From NCBI GenBank assembly GCA_964507305.1, contig CAZDPQ010000080.1:1-11030 (forward strand): a stretch of DNA of 11,030 bases. The letters are read 5' to 3'. Under the pieces are notes generated by a model that was given only the letters and a program-made list of their open reading frames with translations, was not told where the DNA came from and made no database searches. Shown piece by piece: positions 1 to 5,920 of the stretch. Origin of the DNA: JAQVYV01 sp964507305 (GTDB lineage: Bacteria; Bacillota; Clostridia; Saccharofermentanales; UBA5734). A program made the position numbers and the translations under genes. Position 1 is the first letter of the stretch. Every line of letters starts with the position of its first letter.

Positions 1-143
1 AGCCGGGCGAAGCCGGGATAGGCCCGCAGCGGGATCAGCTCGAACGCGATCAGCCCGGCCGCCACCAGCGGCAGGGTCGCCAGGGCGGCTTCGGCCTCGG
101 CCACCGACTCGCATTCCAGCACCAGGATCGCTTCCGGACGATC
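1..143 (-). CDS. Fragment of a FAD-linked oxidase-like protein, foreign in composition, partial at both ends
   Basis: On the minus strand, in the frame whose codons begin at position 143, the sequence stays open to the window edge. It reads DRPEAILVLECESVAEAEAA and continues through LPLVAAGLIAFELIPLRAYPGFAR. That looks like real protein, with alternating hydrophobic strand, an acidic/Ala-rich helix and a strand ending in AFEL. The pattern resembles the C-terminal domain of FAD-linked oxidases of the glycolate oxidase or D-2-hydroxyglutarate dehydrogenase kind, where a helix is followed by 'AFEL/ELMD'. This is recognition from memory, not a search. From the Ala codon at 131 down, almost every codon ends in G or C (about 40 of 43), and bases 1-120 are about 74% GC, well above the neighbours. 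There is no start: the frame meets the lipoprotein gene from the other side at about 130-150, in a different frame. The coding call is fairly good; the family call is weak. Confidence 0.5.
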
Positions 144-270
144 CGTCCGAGGACGACTCCGACAGGATGCCGGACGGCCGGACCAGCGTGCCGCAGCCCG
201 CGGCCATCACAGCGGCGACGCATACGGCCGTAAAAAGGACAGCTGCTGTACCTGTGTGTTTTATCATCAT
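130..270 (-). CDS. N-terminus of a lipoprotein, cut off or fused at about position 130-150
   Basis: GGGAGGG (274-280) precedes two consecutive ATG codons at 270 and 267; the second has the better spacing (7 bases). The product begins MMIKHTGTAAVLFTAVCVAA and continues VMAAGC, a basic start, a hydrophobic stretch and a lipobox with Cys26 as the lipidation site. A Ser/Asp/Gly-rich stretch, SESSSDGSSGS, follows at residues 37-47, as is common in tethers of surface lipoproteins. Beyond residue 47 this frame gives only Arg/Gly/Ala-rich sequence typical of a wrong frame, while another frame gives convincing protein (see the fragment at 1-143). The mature domain is therefore not visible and no function can be assigned. 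Its position after the amylase lipoprotein and its own possible promoter suggest a separate secreted or surface protein. Confidence 0.6.
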
Positions 271-378
271 GATCCCTCCCGTTAGGCCCGCTTCTTCCCG
301 TCTTGCGGATACGGCGCGCGCAGCGGCCGGAACGGCGCATGGAACATCTCTGCCAGACTATTGCTATCGTATGGCTTC

Positions 379-407
379 ATACTATCACAATCGTCCAGGA
401 AAATCAA
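379..407 (-). promoter_or_regulatory. Candidate sigma-A promoter for the lipoprotein gene
   Basis: On the minus strand TTGATT (407-402) is followed after 17 bases by TAGTAT (384-379), each matching the sigma-70/A consensus at four of six positions. A perfect TTGACA lies slightly upstream (423-428), but its 17-base partner GATTTT is poor. The promoter would sit between the amylase stop (440) and the lipoprotein start (270/267), leaving a leader of about 100 bases in which I see no clear hairpin. I found no good intrinsic terminator after the amylase, so read-through from the operon is also possible. Confidence 0.4.
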
Positions 408-439
408 GTTTTTTCCGCTTTCTGTCAACCGCCGGGAAA

Positions 440-2020
440 TCAGCGAAGGATCGCCGTCGACATCGACGGCAGGACCAGATATTCTCCCGCGATCCGGGGG
501 CTTTTCTTCCCTGTCGTCAGGGAATCGGACAGCGCCAGCCCCGCCAGTCCAGATCCGGAAAGGCTGATTTTCTGTTCTTCGCCGGACAGATTGTGCAGGA
601 CATAGACCGTCTTCCCCTCGAACGACGATGTAAAAGCCGCAACCCCGCCGATGCCCGTATCCAGCGCGTGCATCTCGCCTCTGGCGATTTCGGGATTTTT
701 CGCCTTGACGGTCAGGATCTTCTTGTAATAATTCAGAAGAGAGCCGCGGTCCGCGATCTGCTCCTGTACGCCGTCGATCCCTTCGACTTTCTGGGTGGCC
801 CCTGGAGGAGGATCCGTGATCCCTGTAATGTCGGAGAGAGACCAGAGCATCGGCAGACGTTTGTTCGGGTCTTCGCCGGAACCGGTCATGCCGATCTCTT
901 CGCCATAATATATAAAAGGATCGCCGGGCGCCAGCAGATACAGCGCGGCCGCCATTTTCTCCCGGACCGGATCCCGCATCAGGAATCCCGCGCTGCGGCC
1001 GTTGTCATGGTTCGACAGGAAAAGCGCGTCGACGGCGACCGCCCCATTTTCCCGGATCGTCCGGTTCCAGGCTTCCAGTCCCGACGCCCATGAGGATCCG
1101 CCGCTTCCGTTGATCGCAGCGGCGATTTTCCCCGTCGCCGTTGCATAAGGGAAATTGAAAAAACTGTCGATCCCGCTTTGATAATAGTCCGCCACCGTCC
1201 CCGCGTCGCTCCAGACTTCGCCGACCAGGTAGGCGTCTGGTTTATGCGCCTTGACCACGCCGTTGAGCCAGGATAGGAACTCGATGTTTTTCGTATTGTT
1301 TCCGGTGTAAAAGGATGTGCATGCGTCCAGGCGGAATCCGTCCGCCCCCTTGTCCAGCCAGAACGCCGCAATACCGGCGATTTCGGCTCGGAGGCTTTCG
1401 TTGTCAAGGTTGAGGTCGGGCATGCCGCTCCAGAACCGGCACTCGTAGTAGTATTTGTCCGTGATCATGCTGTAGCCCTGCCCGGGATTTTCGGTCGTGA
1501 AATGGTAATAGTCGATGGTCGGGCTGTCCGCTCCGGTCCAAAGCGCCTTCACGGCTTCCGTGAACCACGGGTGCTTGCTGGACGTGTGGTTGAGCACGAG
1601 GTCGAGGATCACCCGGATGTCCCGTTTGTGCGCCTCCGCGATGAGGGTCGCGAAGTCGTCGAGGGTCCCGTACTGGGGATCGATGTTCCGATAATCCGTG
1701 ATATCGTATTTGTGATAGGACGGGGACGGCATGATCGGCATCAGCCAGATCCCGTCCGCACCGAGGTCTTTCGATATATAGTCCAGTTTCGCGGTGACGC
1801 CGGCGAGATCGCCGATCCCGTCTCCATCGGAATCATAGAAGCTGCGTACGAAGATTTCGTAATAGTTCCTATAGCCGTCCGACCGCTTCGTGTATTCCTC
1901 TTCATGCGAGCAGGAAGGCAGCACGGACAGCAGGACCGACAGGCATACGGCAAAAGCCGCCATGGCTGTCTTGCGTGCGGACCTGCTTCCCGGGATTTTC
2001 ATGACCGCTTTTCCGTTCAT
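440..2020 (-). CDS. Alpha-amylase lipoprotein, GH13 family, GH13_36-like
   Basis: A secreted glycoside hydrolase that cuts alpha-1,4 bonds in starch or maltodextrin. The N-terminus has a basic stretch, a hydrophobic core and LSVLPSC with Cys37 as probable lipid anchor, so it should act on the outer face of the membrane. The GH13 motifs are all present: DLVLNH (140-145), GFRLDA with nucleophile Asp232, GEVW with acid/base Glu268, and NHD with Asp339. A DSDGDGIGD calcium-type loop is at 63-71. Region V reads MPDLN (200-204), the signature of the 'intermediary' subfamily GH13_36, which includes amylases of Halothermothrix and Thermotoga type. Length, 526 residues, is normal, with a C-terminal beta domain from about 440. 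Starts at 2020 (AAGG 9 bases upstream) or 2002 (Met7) are both possible. It is the last gene of the operon, after malG and a structured gap. Intact, with no missing catalytic residue. Confidence 0.92.
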   Translation of the reverse strand: MNGKAVMKIPGSRSARKTAMAAFAVCLSVLLSVLPSCSHEEEYTKRSDGYRNYYEIFVRSFYDSDGDGIGDLAGVTAKLDYISKDLGADGIWLMPIMPSPSYHKYDITDYRNIDPQYGTLDDFATLIAEAHKRDIRVILDLVLNHTSSKHPWFTEAVKALWTGADSPTIDYYHFTTENPGQGYSMITDKYYYECRFWSGMPDLNLDNESLRAEIAGIAAFWLDKGADGFRLDACTSFYTGNNTKNIEFLSWLNGVVKAHKPDAYLVGEVWSDAGTVADYYQSGIDSFFNFPYATATGKIAAAINGSGGSSWASGLEAWNRTIRENGAVAVDALFLSNHDNGRSAGFLMRDPVREKMAAALYLLAPGDPFIYYGEEIGMTGSGEDPNKRLPMLWSLSDITGITDPPPGATQKVEGIDGVQEQIADRGSLLNYYKKILTVKAKNPEIARGEMHALDTGIGGVAAFTSSFEGKTVYVLHNLSGEEQKISLSGSGLAGLALSDSLTTGKKSPRIAGEYLVLPSMSTAILR

Positions 2021-2040
2021 ATCATGTAACCTTGTAAAGG

Positions 2041-2064
2041 GGTTTTCCGGCAGTAAAGGGGTGA
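2041..2064. repeat. Partial third copy of the malG-amylase intergenic repeat
   Basis: The 24 bases at 2041-2064 are identical to 2198-2221 in the second full repeat copy (GGTTTTCCGG followed by CAGTAAAGGGGTGA). In the mRNA this is the module just before the amylase start, and it contains only the first halves of the two stems found in the full copies. It runs into CCCCTTTACAAGG, where the AAGG of the presumed amylase ribosome site could pair with an adjacent CCTT, a hint of translational control that is weak on its own. Confidence 0.75.
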
Positions 2065-2084
2065 TTCCGCATTACCGTCCGTCC

Positions 2085-2146
2085 TTGCATGGAAAAATCT
2101 GCTATCCTTTCTGTCTGAAGATTTTTCCGCAGTTAAAGGATGAATG
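2085..2146 (-). repeat. Intergenic structured repeat, copy alpha (62 bases)
   Basis: It aligns end to end with the copy at 2162-2224, from TTGCATGGAAAAA to a GATGAATG/GGTGAATG end on the plus strand. In the mRNA sense it can form stem B, a perfect 10-bp pairing of GGAAAAATCT with AGATTTTTCC, and stem A, TCCTTT..CTG with CAG.AAAGGA. The order of arms is A5', B5', A3', B3', so the two stems cross (pseudoknot topology) or exclude each other. Position and pairing were read by eye; no folding was computed. Confidence 0.7.
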
Positions 2147-2161
2147 GACATGCATCCTCAA

Positions 2162-2224
2162 TTGCATGGAAAAACCTCGCTGCCCTTTCTGTCCGGAGGT
2201 TTTCCGGCAGTAAAGGGGTGAATG
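2162..2224 (-). repeat. Intergenic structured repeat, copy beta (63 bases)
   Basis: Second full copy. Stem B is GGAAAACCTC with GAGGTTTTTCC (one bulged U); stem A is CCCTTTaCTG with CAGaAAGGG plus a CCGG/CCGG extension. Relative to copy alpha, one C-G pair becomes U-A in each stem (CCT/AGG against TCT/AGA, and CCCTTT/AAAGGG against TCCTTT/AAAGGA). The pairing is therefore kept although the sequence has changed. The end of this copy is also the left arm of the large palindrome at 2207-2253. Confidence 0.7.
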
Positions 2225-2253
2225 CGCTGAAAGCGCATTCACCCCTTTACTGC
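2207..2253. repeat. 22-bp perfect palindrome spanning the malG stop codon
   Basis: The arm at 2207-2228 (GCAGTAAAGGGGTGAATG, then CGCT) is the exact reverse complement of 2232-2253, with a 3-base loop. The last codons of the MalG-type permease (Ala-Val-Lys-Gly and stop TGA at 2241-2239) lie inside the right arm. Transcribed from the minus strand it gives a very strong hairpin, but the following bases are CGGAAAACC with no U-run, so it does not look like an ordinary intrinsic terminator. A role in stabilising or processing the upstream malEFG message is an inference. Confidence 0.85.
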
Positions 2254-3090
2254 TCCTCCGGTAACCCCCTCGACGTAGTATTTCTGCATATAAATGAAGA
2301 GGATCGTGATCGGGATGGCGATCAGCACCGCACCCGCGCAGAACTGCGTGAAATATTTGTAGATGTTCTCGCGCGTGATCATCTGGTACAGCCCGAGGGC
2401 GATCGTGTATTTATTGTAATTGTCCTTCATGATGATGCTGACGAAAATGAAATCGACCCACGGCGCCATGAATGCCATCAGGACGGTATAGATCACGATC
2501 GGCTTGGAAAGCGGAAGGATGACCTTCCAGAAGATCTGGTTCTGGTTGGCGCCGTCGACGATCGCGGCTTCGTCCAGCACGCGCGGGATCGTGTCGAAAA
2601 AGCCTTTGGCGATATAATATCCGAGTGCGGCGCCGCCCGAATAGACCAGGACCAGCGCGAGCAGCGTCTGCGAAAGGCCCATGGCCTTCAGGATGTAATA
2701 AATGGCGATCATCGACATGAAGCCGGGGAACATCCCGAGGATCAGCCCGACATTCATGAGCTTTCGCCTGGACCGGAAGCGCAGGCGGCTGAGCGTATAG
2801 CTCGTCGTCAGCACCAGGATCGTCGAGATGAGGCAGGTGAAAACGGCGACGATGAGGGTGTTGAGAAACCAGCGCGGATAATTGAACAGATCGGTCTCGG
2901 TGAAGAGCCTGACGTAATTGTTCAGTGTATAGGCTTTGGGCAGGATGTAAGGGATCCAGGCGCCCTGTTCGGCGCGCAGGGATGTCAGGACGAGCCAGAG
3001 GATCGGCAGGAGCCAGAGGATCGCCATCAGCGAGAGGACGATGTAGATCACGGTGTTTGCAATGGAAGAGCGTACGCGTGCGTTTTTCAT
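2239..3090 (-). CDS. malG: Maltodextrin ABC transporter permease, MalG type
   Basis: Inner-membrane subunit of a carbohydrate (CUT1) importer, pairing with the MalF-type subunit. Of 283 residues, a first membrane segment spans about 12-36, and others about 77-97, 112-134, 141-161, 198-216 and 250-268. The cytoplasmic EAA loop, EAAIVDGANQNQIFWKVILP, at 174-193 is the coupling site for the ABC ATPase. The end YVEGVTGGAVKG matches the GG/AVKG tail typical of MalG proteins. The ATG overlaps the malF stop by four bases (ATGA), and GGAGG lies 10 bases upstream inside malF, so translation is probably coupled. Its own stop codon lies in a 22-bp palindrome. No ATPase gene is nearby. The substrate, maltose or maltodextrin, is inferred from the amylase and binding-protein neighbours; other oligosaccharides remain possible. 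Confidence 0.9.
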   Translation of the reverse strand: MKNARVRSSIANTVIYIVLSLMAILWLLPILWLVLTSLRAEQGAWIPYILPKAYTLNNYVRLFTETDLFNYPRWFLNTLIVAVFTCLISTILVLTTSYTLSRLRFRSRRKLMNVGLILGMFPGFMSMIAIYYILKAMGLSQTLLALVLVYSGGAALGYYIAKGFFDTIPRVLDEAAIVDGANQNQIFWKVILPLSKPIVIYTVLMAFMAPWVDFIFVSIIMKDNYNKYTIALGLYQMITRENIYKYFTQFCAGAVLIAIPITILFIYMQKYYVEGVTGGAVKG

Positions 3091-4574
3091 TGGAAACTCT
3101 CCTCCTTCTTCATCGAGCTCGACAGATTATAGACAATAAGCGACAGGATCGCCGTGATCACGAAAATCAGGATGCCGATCGTGGACGCCAGGTTATAGTC
3201 CTGCTGGTCCCGCGTCAGCTTGTACAGCCATGTGACCAGGAGATCGGTCTTGCCTGCCTGGTAATAGTCGAGGGAGGCCGGTCCGCCGGCCGTCAGGAGG
3301 TAGATCACGTTGAAATTGTTGATGTTGCCGACGAATTGTGTGATCAGATAGGGCGTCGTGACAAACAGCATGTACGGAAGCGTGATCTTCGTGAACGTCT
3401 TGACCGCGCCGGCTCCGTCGATCCGTGCGCTTTCGTACAGATCGTTCGGGATGTTCATCAGGATCCCGCTCGTGATCAGCATCGTGTACGGGATCCCGAC
3501 CCAGATGTTGACGATGATCACGGTGATCCTCGCATACAGTGCGTTCGTCAGGAATTTGACCGGTGCGACCCCGAGATAGCCGAGCAGCACATTGAGAGCG
3601 CCCTGGTCGCCCAGCAGCCGCGACATGAGCATCAGGCTCACGAACTGGGGCACCGCGATCGTGATGATGAAGATCGTGCGCCAGAATTTTTTGTACCGGA
3701 TCCCGTTCTTGTTGATCATCAGCGCCAGCACCATGCCCAGGATATAATTTGAAAACGTGGCGAAAAATGCCCAGATGAGCGTCCAGTTCAGGATGCCGGT
3801 GAATGTTCGGGATTGCGTCGGATTTCCGTAGAAGATATTTTTGAAATTTGCGAAACCGACCCAGGTGAACAGCGTGCCGGGCGGCTGGTGGAACCGGTCG
3901 TAGTTCGTGAACGCGATCAGGATCATGAAGATGAGCGGAAGCACCGTGAACATCAAAATGCCGGCCACCGGCAGGGACAGGAACGTGATGTGGAGATTGT
4001 GGTCGAACAGGCTCCGGATGTCCTGGACGATGTTCCTGAGTTTCCGGCCCTGCTCCCGTTCGATCTGGTTGCGGTAAGCCAGCCGGATATTCGCGAAGTA
4101 CACCGCGAGAAACGCGATGATGATCAATATGGTCAAAATGCTGAAAAGGAGGATCAGCATGGAATTGTCACCCTGGATATACTCGTAGATCTGGAGTTCC
4201 TCATTCCAGATCTCCTTTTTCACGGCCTTTCCCAGCGTTGGCAGGAGAGATAGCTGACCGGCTCCGAAGGTGGCCATGTACACGATGAAGGCCGCCTGCA
4301 GAAACAGCAGCCCGATCCCTTTGATGATCTGACCGCGAAGGAAGCATCCGGACCCCATGAATATGTACGAAAGTTTCGTCCGGAAATCGCCCGCCCGGAA
4401 GGTTGACAGATAGGATCGGACCGCGTGCGCGATCGACGTACCGGCTTTTTTCGCTGCTTTCCCGACCGCCGTGAAGCCTTTGCCGAGATTCCGCGGAAGA
4501 TCCGCGATCCCTTTGCGGATGCGGATGAACATTCGGGTCAGCGGAGACAAGGTCACATAATCAATGTAGTTCAA
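3087..4574 (-). CDS. malF: Maltodextrin ABC transporter permease, MalF type, TTG start
   Basis: Second membrane subunit of the CUT1 importer, 495 residues from the TTG at 4574. A soluble N-terminal part of about 65 residues and extra membrane segments (about 84-101 and 139-160) precede the core, as in the long MalF forms of Bacillota. Core segments lie at about 202-222, 264-288, 300-320, 350-372 and 465-485. The EAA loop, ESARIDGAGAVKTFTKITLP, is at 381-400. I chose TTG because GGGAGGTGA (4587-4579) lies at ideal distance. An upstream in-frame GTG at 4631 would add 19 residues (QGRTVPAPPFP...) but lies within a perfect hairpin and has no ribosome site. It follows the binding-protein gene by about 100 bases with two hairpins and overlaps malG by four. 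Confidence 0.88.
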   Translation of the reverse strand: MNYIDYVTLSPLTRMFIRIRKGIADLPRNLGKGFTAVGKAAKKAGTSIAHAVRSYLSTFRAGDFRTKLSYIFMGSGCFLRGQIIKGIGLLFLQAAFIVYMATFGAGQLSLLPTLGKAVKKEIWNEELQIYEYIQGDNSMLILLFSILTILIIIAFLAVYFANIRLAYRNQIEREQGRKLRNIVQDIRSLFDHNLHITFLSLPVAGILMFTVLPLIFMILIAFTNYDRFHQPPGTLFTWVGFANFKNIFYGNPTQSRTFTGILNWTLIWAFFATFSNYILGMVLALMINKNGIRYKKFWRTIFIITIAVPQFVSLMLMSRLLGDQGALNVLLGYLGVAPVKFLTNALYARITVIIVNIWVGIPYTMLITSGILMNIPNDLYESARIDGAGAVKTFTKITLPYMLFVTTPYLITQFVGNINNFNVIYLLTAGGPASLDYYQAGKTDLLVTWLYKLTRDQQDYNLASTIGILIFVITAILSLIVYNLSSSMKKEESFQ

Positions 4575-4581
4575 AATCGTC

Positions 4582-4587
4582 ACCTCC
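4582..4587 (-). promoter_or_regulatory. Ribosome binding site deciding the malF start
   Basis: Minus-strand GGGAGG(TGA) lies 8 bases before TTG at 4574. It fixes the malF start downstream of the longest open frame, whose first codon (GTG at 4631) has no such site and is base-paired in a hairpin. Confidence 0.75.
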
Positions 4588-4603
4588 CGGAACATTGGAA
4601 ACG

Positions 4604-4634
4604 GCGGTGCAGGGACTGTGCGTCCCTGCACCGC
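4604..4634. repeat. Perfect 13-bp hairpin between the binding-protein gene and malF
   Basis: GCGGTGCAGGGAC (4604-4616), loop TGTGC, then GTCCCTGCACCGC (4622-4634). It has no U-run on the minus strand. It sits in the mRNA after the binding-protein stop (4676) and before the malF ribosome site (4587), the position where enteric malE-malF messages carry stabilising repeats. Such a hairpin would let the binding protein be made in excess over the permease; that role is inferred from position. Confidence 0.8.
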
Positions 4635-4653
4635 ATCCCGCCGGAGATATCAT

Positions 4654-4669
4654 GGTGCCTTCAGGCACC
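4654..4669. repeat. Small second hairpin after the binding-protein stop
   Basis: GGTGCC, loop TTCA, GGCACC, located 7 bases after the stop of the binding-protein gene. It precedes the larger hairpin at 4604-4634 in the transcript. There is no U-run, so it may act as part of the same 3'-end protecting or attenuating structure. Confidence 0.65.
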
Positions 4670-4675
4670 GGTCCG

Positions 4676-5869
4676 TCATTGCTGGATCTGCGCGACCATC
4701 TCATTGAGAAGCGTCTGGAGATCCTTGGTGTAGTCCTTGGCTTCCATCGTGGCGCCGAATGCTTCGGCAGGCGTCCAGTATGTCCCGGCTACTTCCTTCT
4801 GGGAAGTTGCGAACTGGTTCTGGGCCGCAAGAGCCGCGAGCGCGACATTCGCCTTGACTTCATTGCTGGAGGCCGCGGTGATGTTGGAAGGCCCCATCAA
4901 TCTCGTCGTGAAACGGAGGACCTGGTTCTGTTCATTGGTCAGCCACTCGGCAAGCTTCATCGCTTCCACCGGAGCGGCGGTCAGGGCGTTGACGCCGACC
5001 AGCTTGTATCCGGCAAAGCTTCCCATCTGCTTCTGTTCGGTTCCATAGGTAAATGTCGGGAGCTTAGTCGCGGCATAGTTGGCGCCGAGGCTTCCGGACA
5101 CCGCTTCCGCGTTCCAGGTGCCGCTGACGCCCGCCGCGATGGTGGTACCCATCCCGCCGGTGAACACGTCATCGGTGCCTGTCACGAAAGCCGGATCCGC
5201 GGTGAACTTCTTGATGGCTTCCGCGGCGAGCAGTCCATTCGCATTGTTGAAATCGCAGACCTGCTTGCCGTCCGTCCCCATCGTCAGCGTGCAGCCCGCA
5301 CCCAGGAAGAAGGACGCGATGTACCAGCCGTTCGAAACGTCCATGAACACTTTCTTCCCTGCGGTGTTCGCCACTTCAAGGATCTTGTCAAGCGATTTGA
5401 CATCGTCCTCGGTGAAAACGCTCTTGTCGTAATACAGGAAATACCCGTTGTCGGCGGTTTCCGGATACGCATAGAGCTTTCCGTTCACCGTCGAGGCTTC
5501 CACGGAACCCGGCATGTTGGCGGCGATGATCGCTTCCTTGTTGCGGGTGACCTCATAAAGGGCTCCGGCATTCACGAGGTCCACGATCTGGTCGTTCGCA
5601 AAGGAGAACACATCCGCGGCCGCAGAAGGATCCTCCAGGACCTTAGCCTTCGCATCGCCCTCCCCGACGACCCCGAGCGTGATATTGTACTCGGCGTCGG
5701 TGTTGGCGGCCTTGAAGGCATCGATCATCGTCTGGAGCATCGCCTGGCCATCCTGCGACCCCCACACCTTCAAGTCATATACGGCTTTTGTCGGCGTGGC
5801 CGTCGCGCACCCCGCGAACGCCAGTCCAAGCATTGCGAACATCATGACGATCACTAGAACTTTTTTCAT
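4676..5869 (-). CDS. Maltodextrin-binding lipoprotein, MalE-like solute-binding protein
   Basis: Extracytoplasmic receptor that hands sugar to the MalFG permease. The start MKKVLVIVMMFAMLGLAFAGC is a lipoprotein signal peptide with Cys21 as lipid site (Phe at -3 is less usual than Leu). The mature part starts with a Thr/Ala linker, then YDLKVWGSQDG (31-41), the first beta-strand and ligand loop of family 1 solute-binding proteins. VNGKLYAYPE (128-137) and NGYFLYYDKSVF (141-152) are the hinge and aromatic ligand-side motifs typical of sugar-binding members. The length, 397 residues, is normal. GGAAGGGGAG lies 9 bases before ATG. It follows the regulator gene by 47 bases and precedes malF. The fold is certain; maltodextrin as ligand rests on the neighbouring amylase and on MalE-like features. 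Confidence 0.88.
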   Translation of the reverse strand: MKKVLVIVMMFAMLGLAFAGCATATPTKAVYDLKVWGSQDGQAMLQTMIDAFKAANTDAEYNITLGVVGEGDAKAKVLEDPSAAADVFSFANDQIVDLVNAGALYEVTRNKEAIIAANMPGSVEASTVNGKLYAYPETADNGYFLYYDKSVFTEDDVKSLDKILEVANTAGKKVFMDVSNGWYIASFFLGAGCTLTMGTDGKQVCDFNNANGLLAAEAIKKFTADPAFVTGTDDVFTGGMGTTIAAGVSGTWNAEAVSGSLGANYAATKLPTFTYGTEQKQMGSFAGYKLVGVNALTAAPVEAMKLAEWLTNEQNQVLRFTTRLMGPSNITAASSNEVKANVALAALAAQNQFATSQKEVAGTYWTPAEAFGATMEAKDYTKDLQTLLNEMVAQIQQ

Positions 5870-5898
5870 ACTTCTTTTCTCCCCTTCCTAAAATTTTT

Positions 5899-5920
5899 TT
5901 AAAGCAGTTTCCTGCATTAA
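5899..5920. repeat. Hairpin over the regulator stop codon
   Basis: In the mRNA TTAATGCAG, loop GAAA, CTGCTTTAA forms a 9-bp stem with one mismatch and a GNRA-type loop. It contains the stop codon of the LacI-family gene and is followed by a run of A, not U. It does not look like a terminator, so regulator and transporter genes are probably co-transcribed. It may lower regulator output or protect the downstream message. Confidence 0.5.

Noticed and set aside
167..1093. Plus-strand open frame of 308 codons opposite the amylase 3' half
   Set aside because: It crosses the lipoprotein start, intergenic gap and amylase C-terminus with no coding signature of its own, so it is a shadow frame.
2085..2224. 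Possible CRISPR array
   Set aside because: Only two full copies of 62-63 bases with a 15-base gap and internal inverted repeats. Real arrays have short identical repeats and unique spacers of similar length.
2207..2253. Intrinsic terminator after malG
   Set aside because: The hairpin is strong, but neither strand has a U-run next to it, and the amylase downstream has no evident promoter of its own.
2140..3132. Plus-strand open frame of 330 codons opposite malG
   Set aside because: It begins inside the intergenic repeats and then gives charged antisense sequence, Asp/Arg/Glu-rich, opposite a clear membrane protein.
4575..4631. GTG at 4631 as the malF start
   Set aside because: The codon is within the right arm of a perfect hairpin and lacks a ribosome site, while TTG at 4574 has GGGAGGTGA at good distance.
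4595..5857. Long plus-strand open frame (420 codons) opposite the binding-protein gene
   Set aside because: It mirrors a clear family 1 binding protein in the complementary frame, is rich in Arg/His/Gly as expected of an antisense shadow in GC-rich DNA, and has no ribosome site or recognisable motif.
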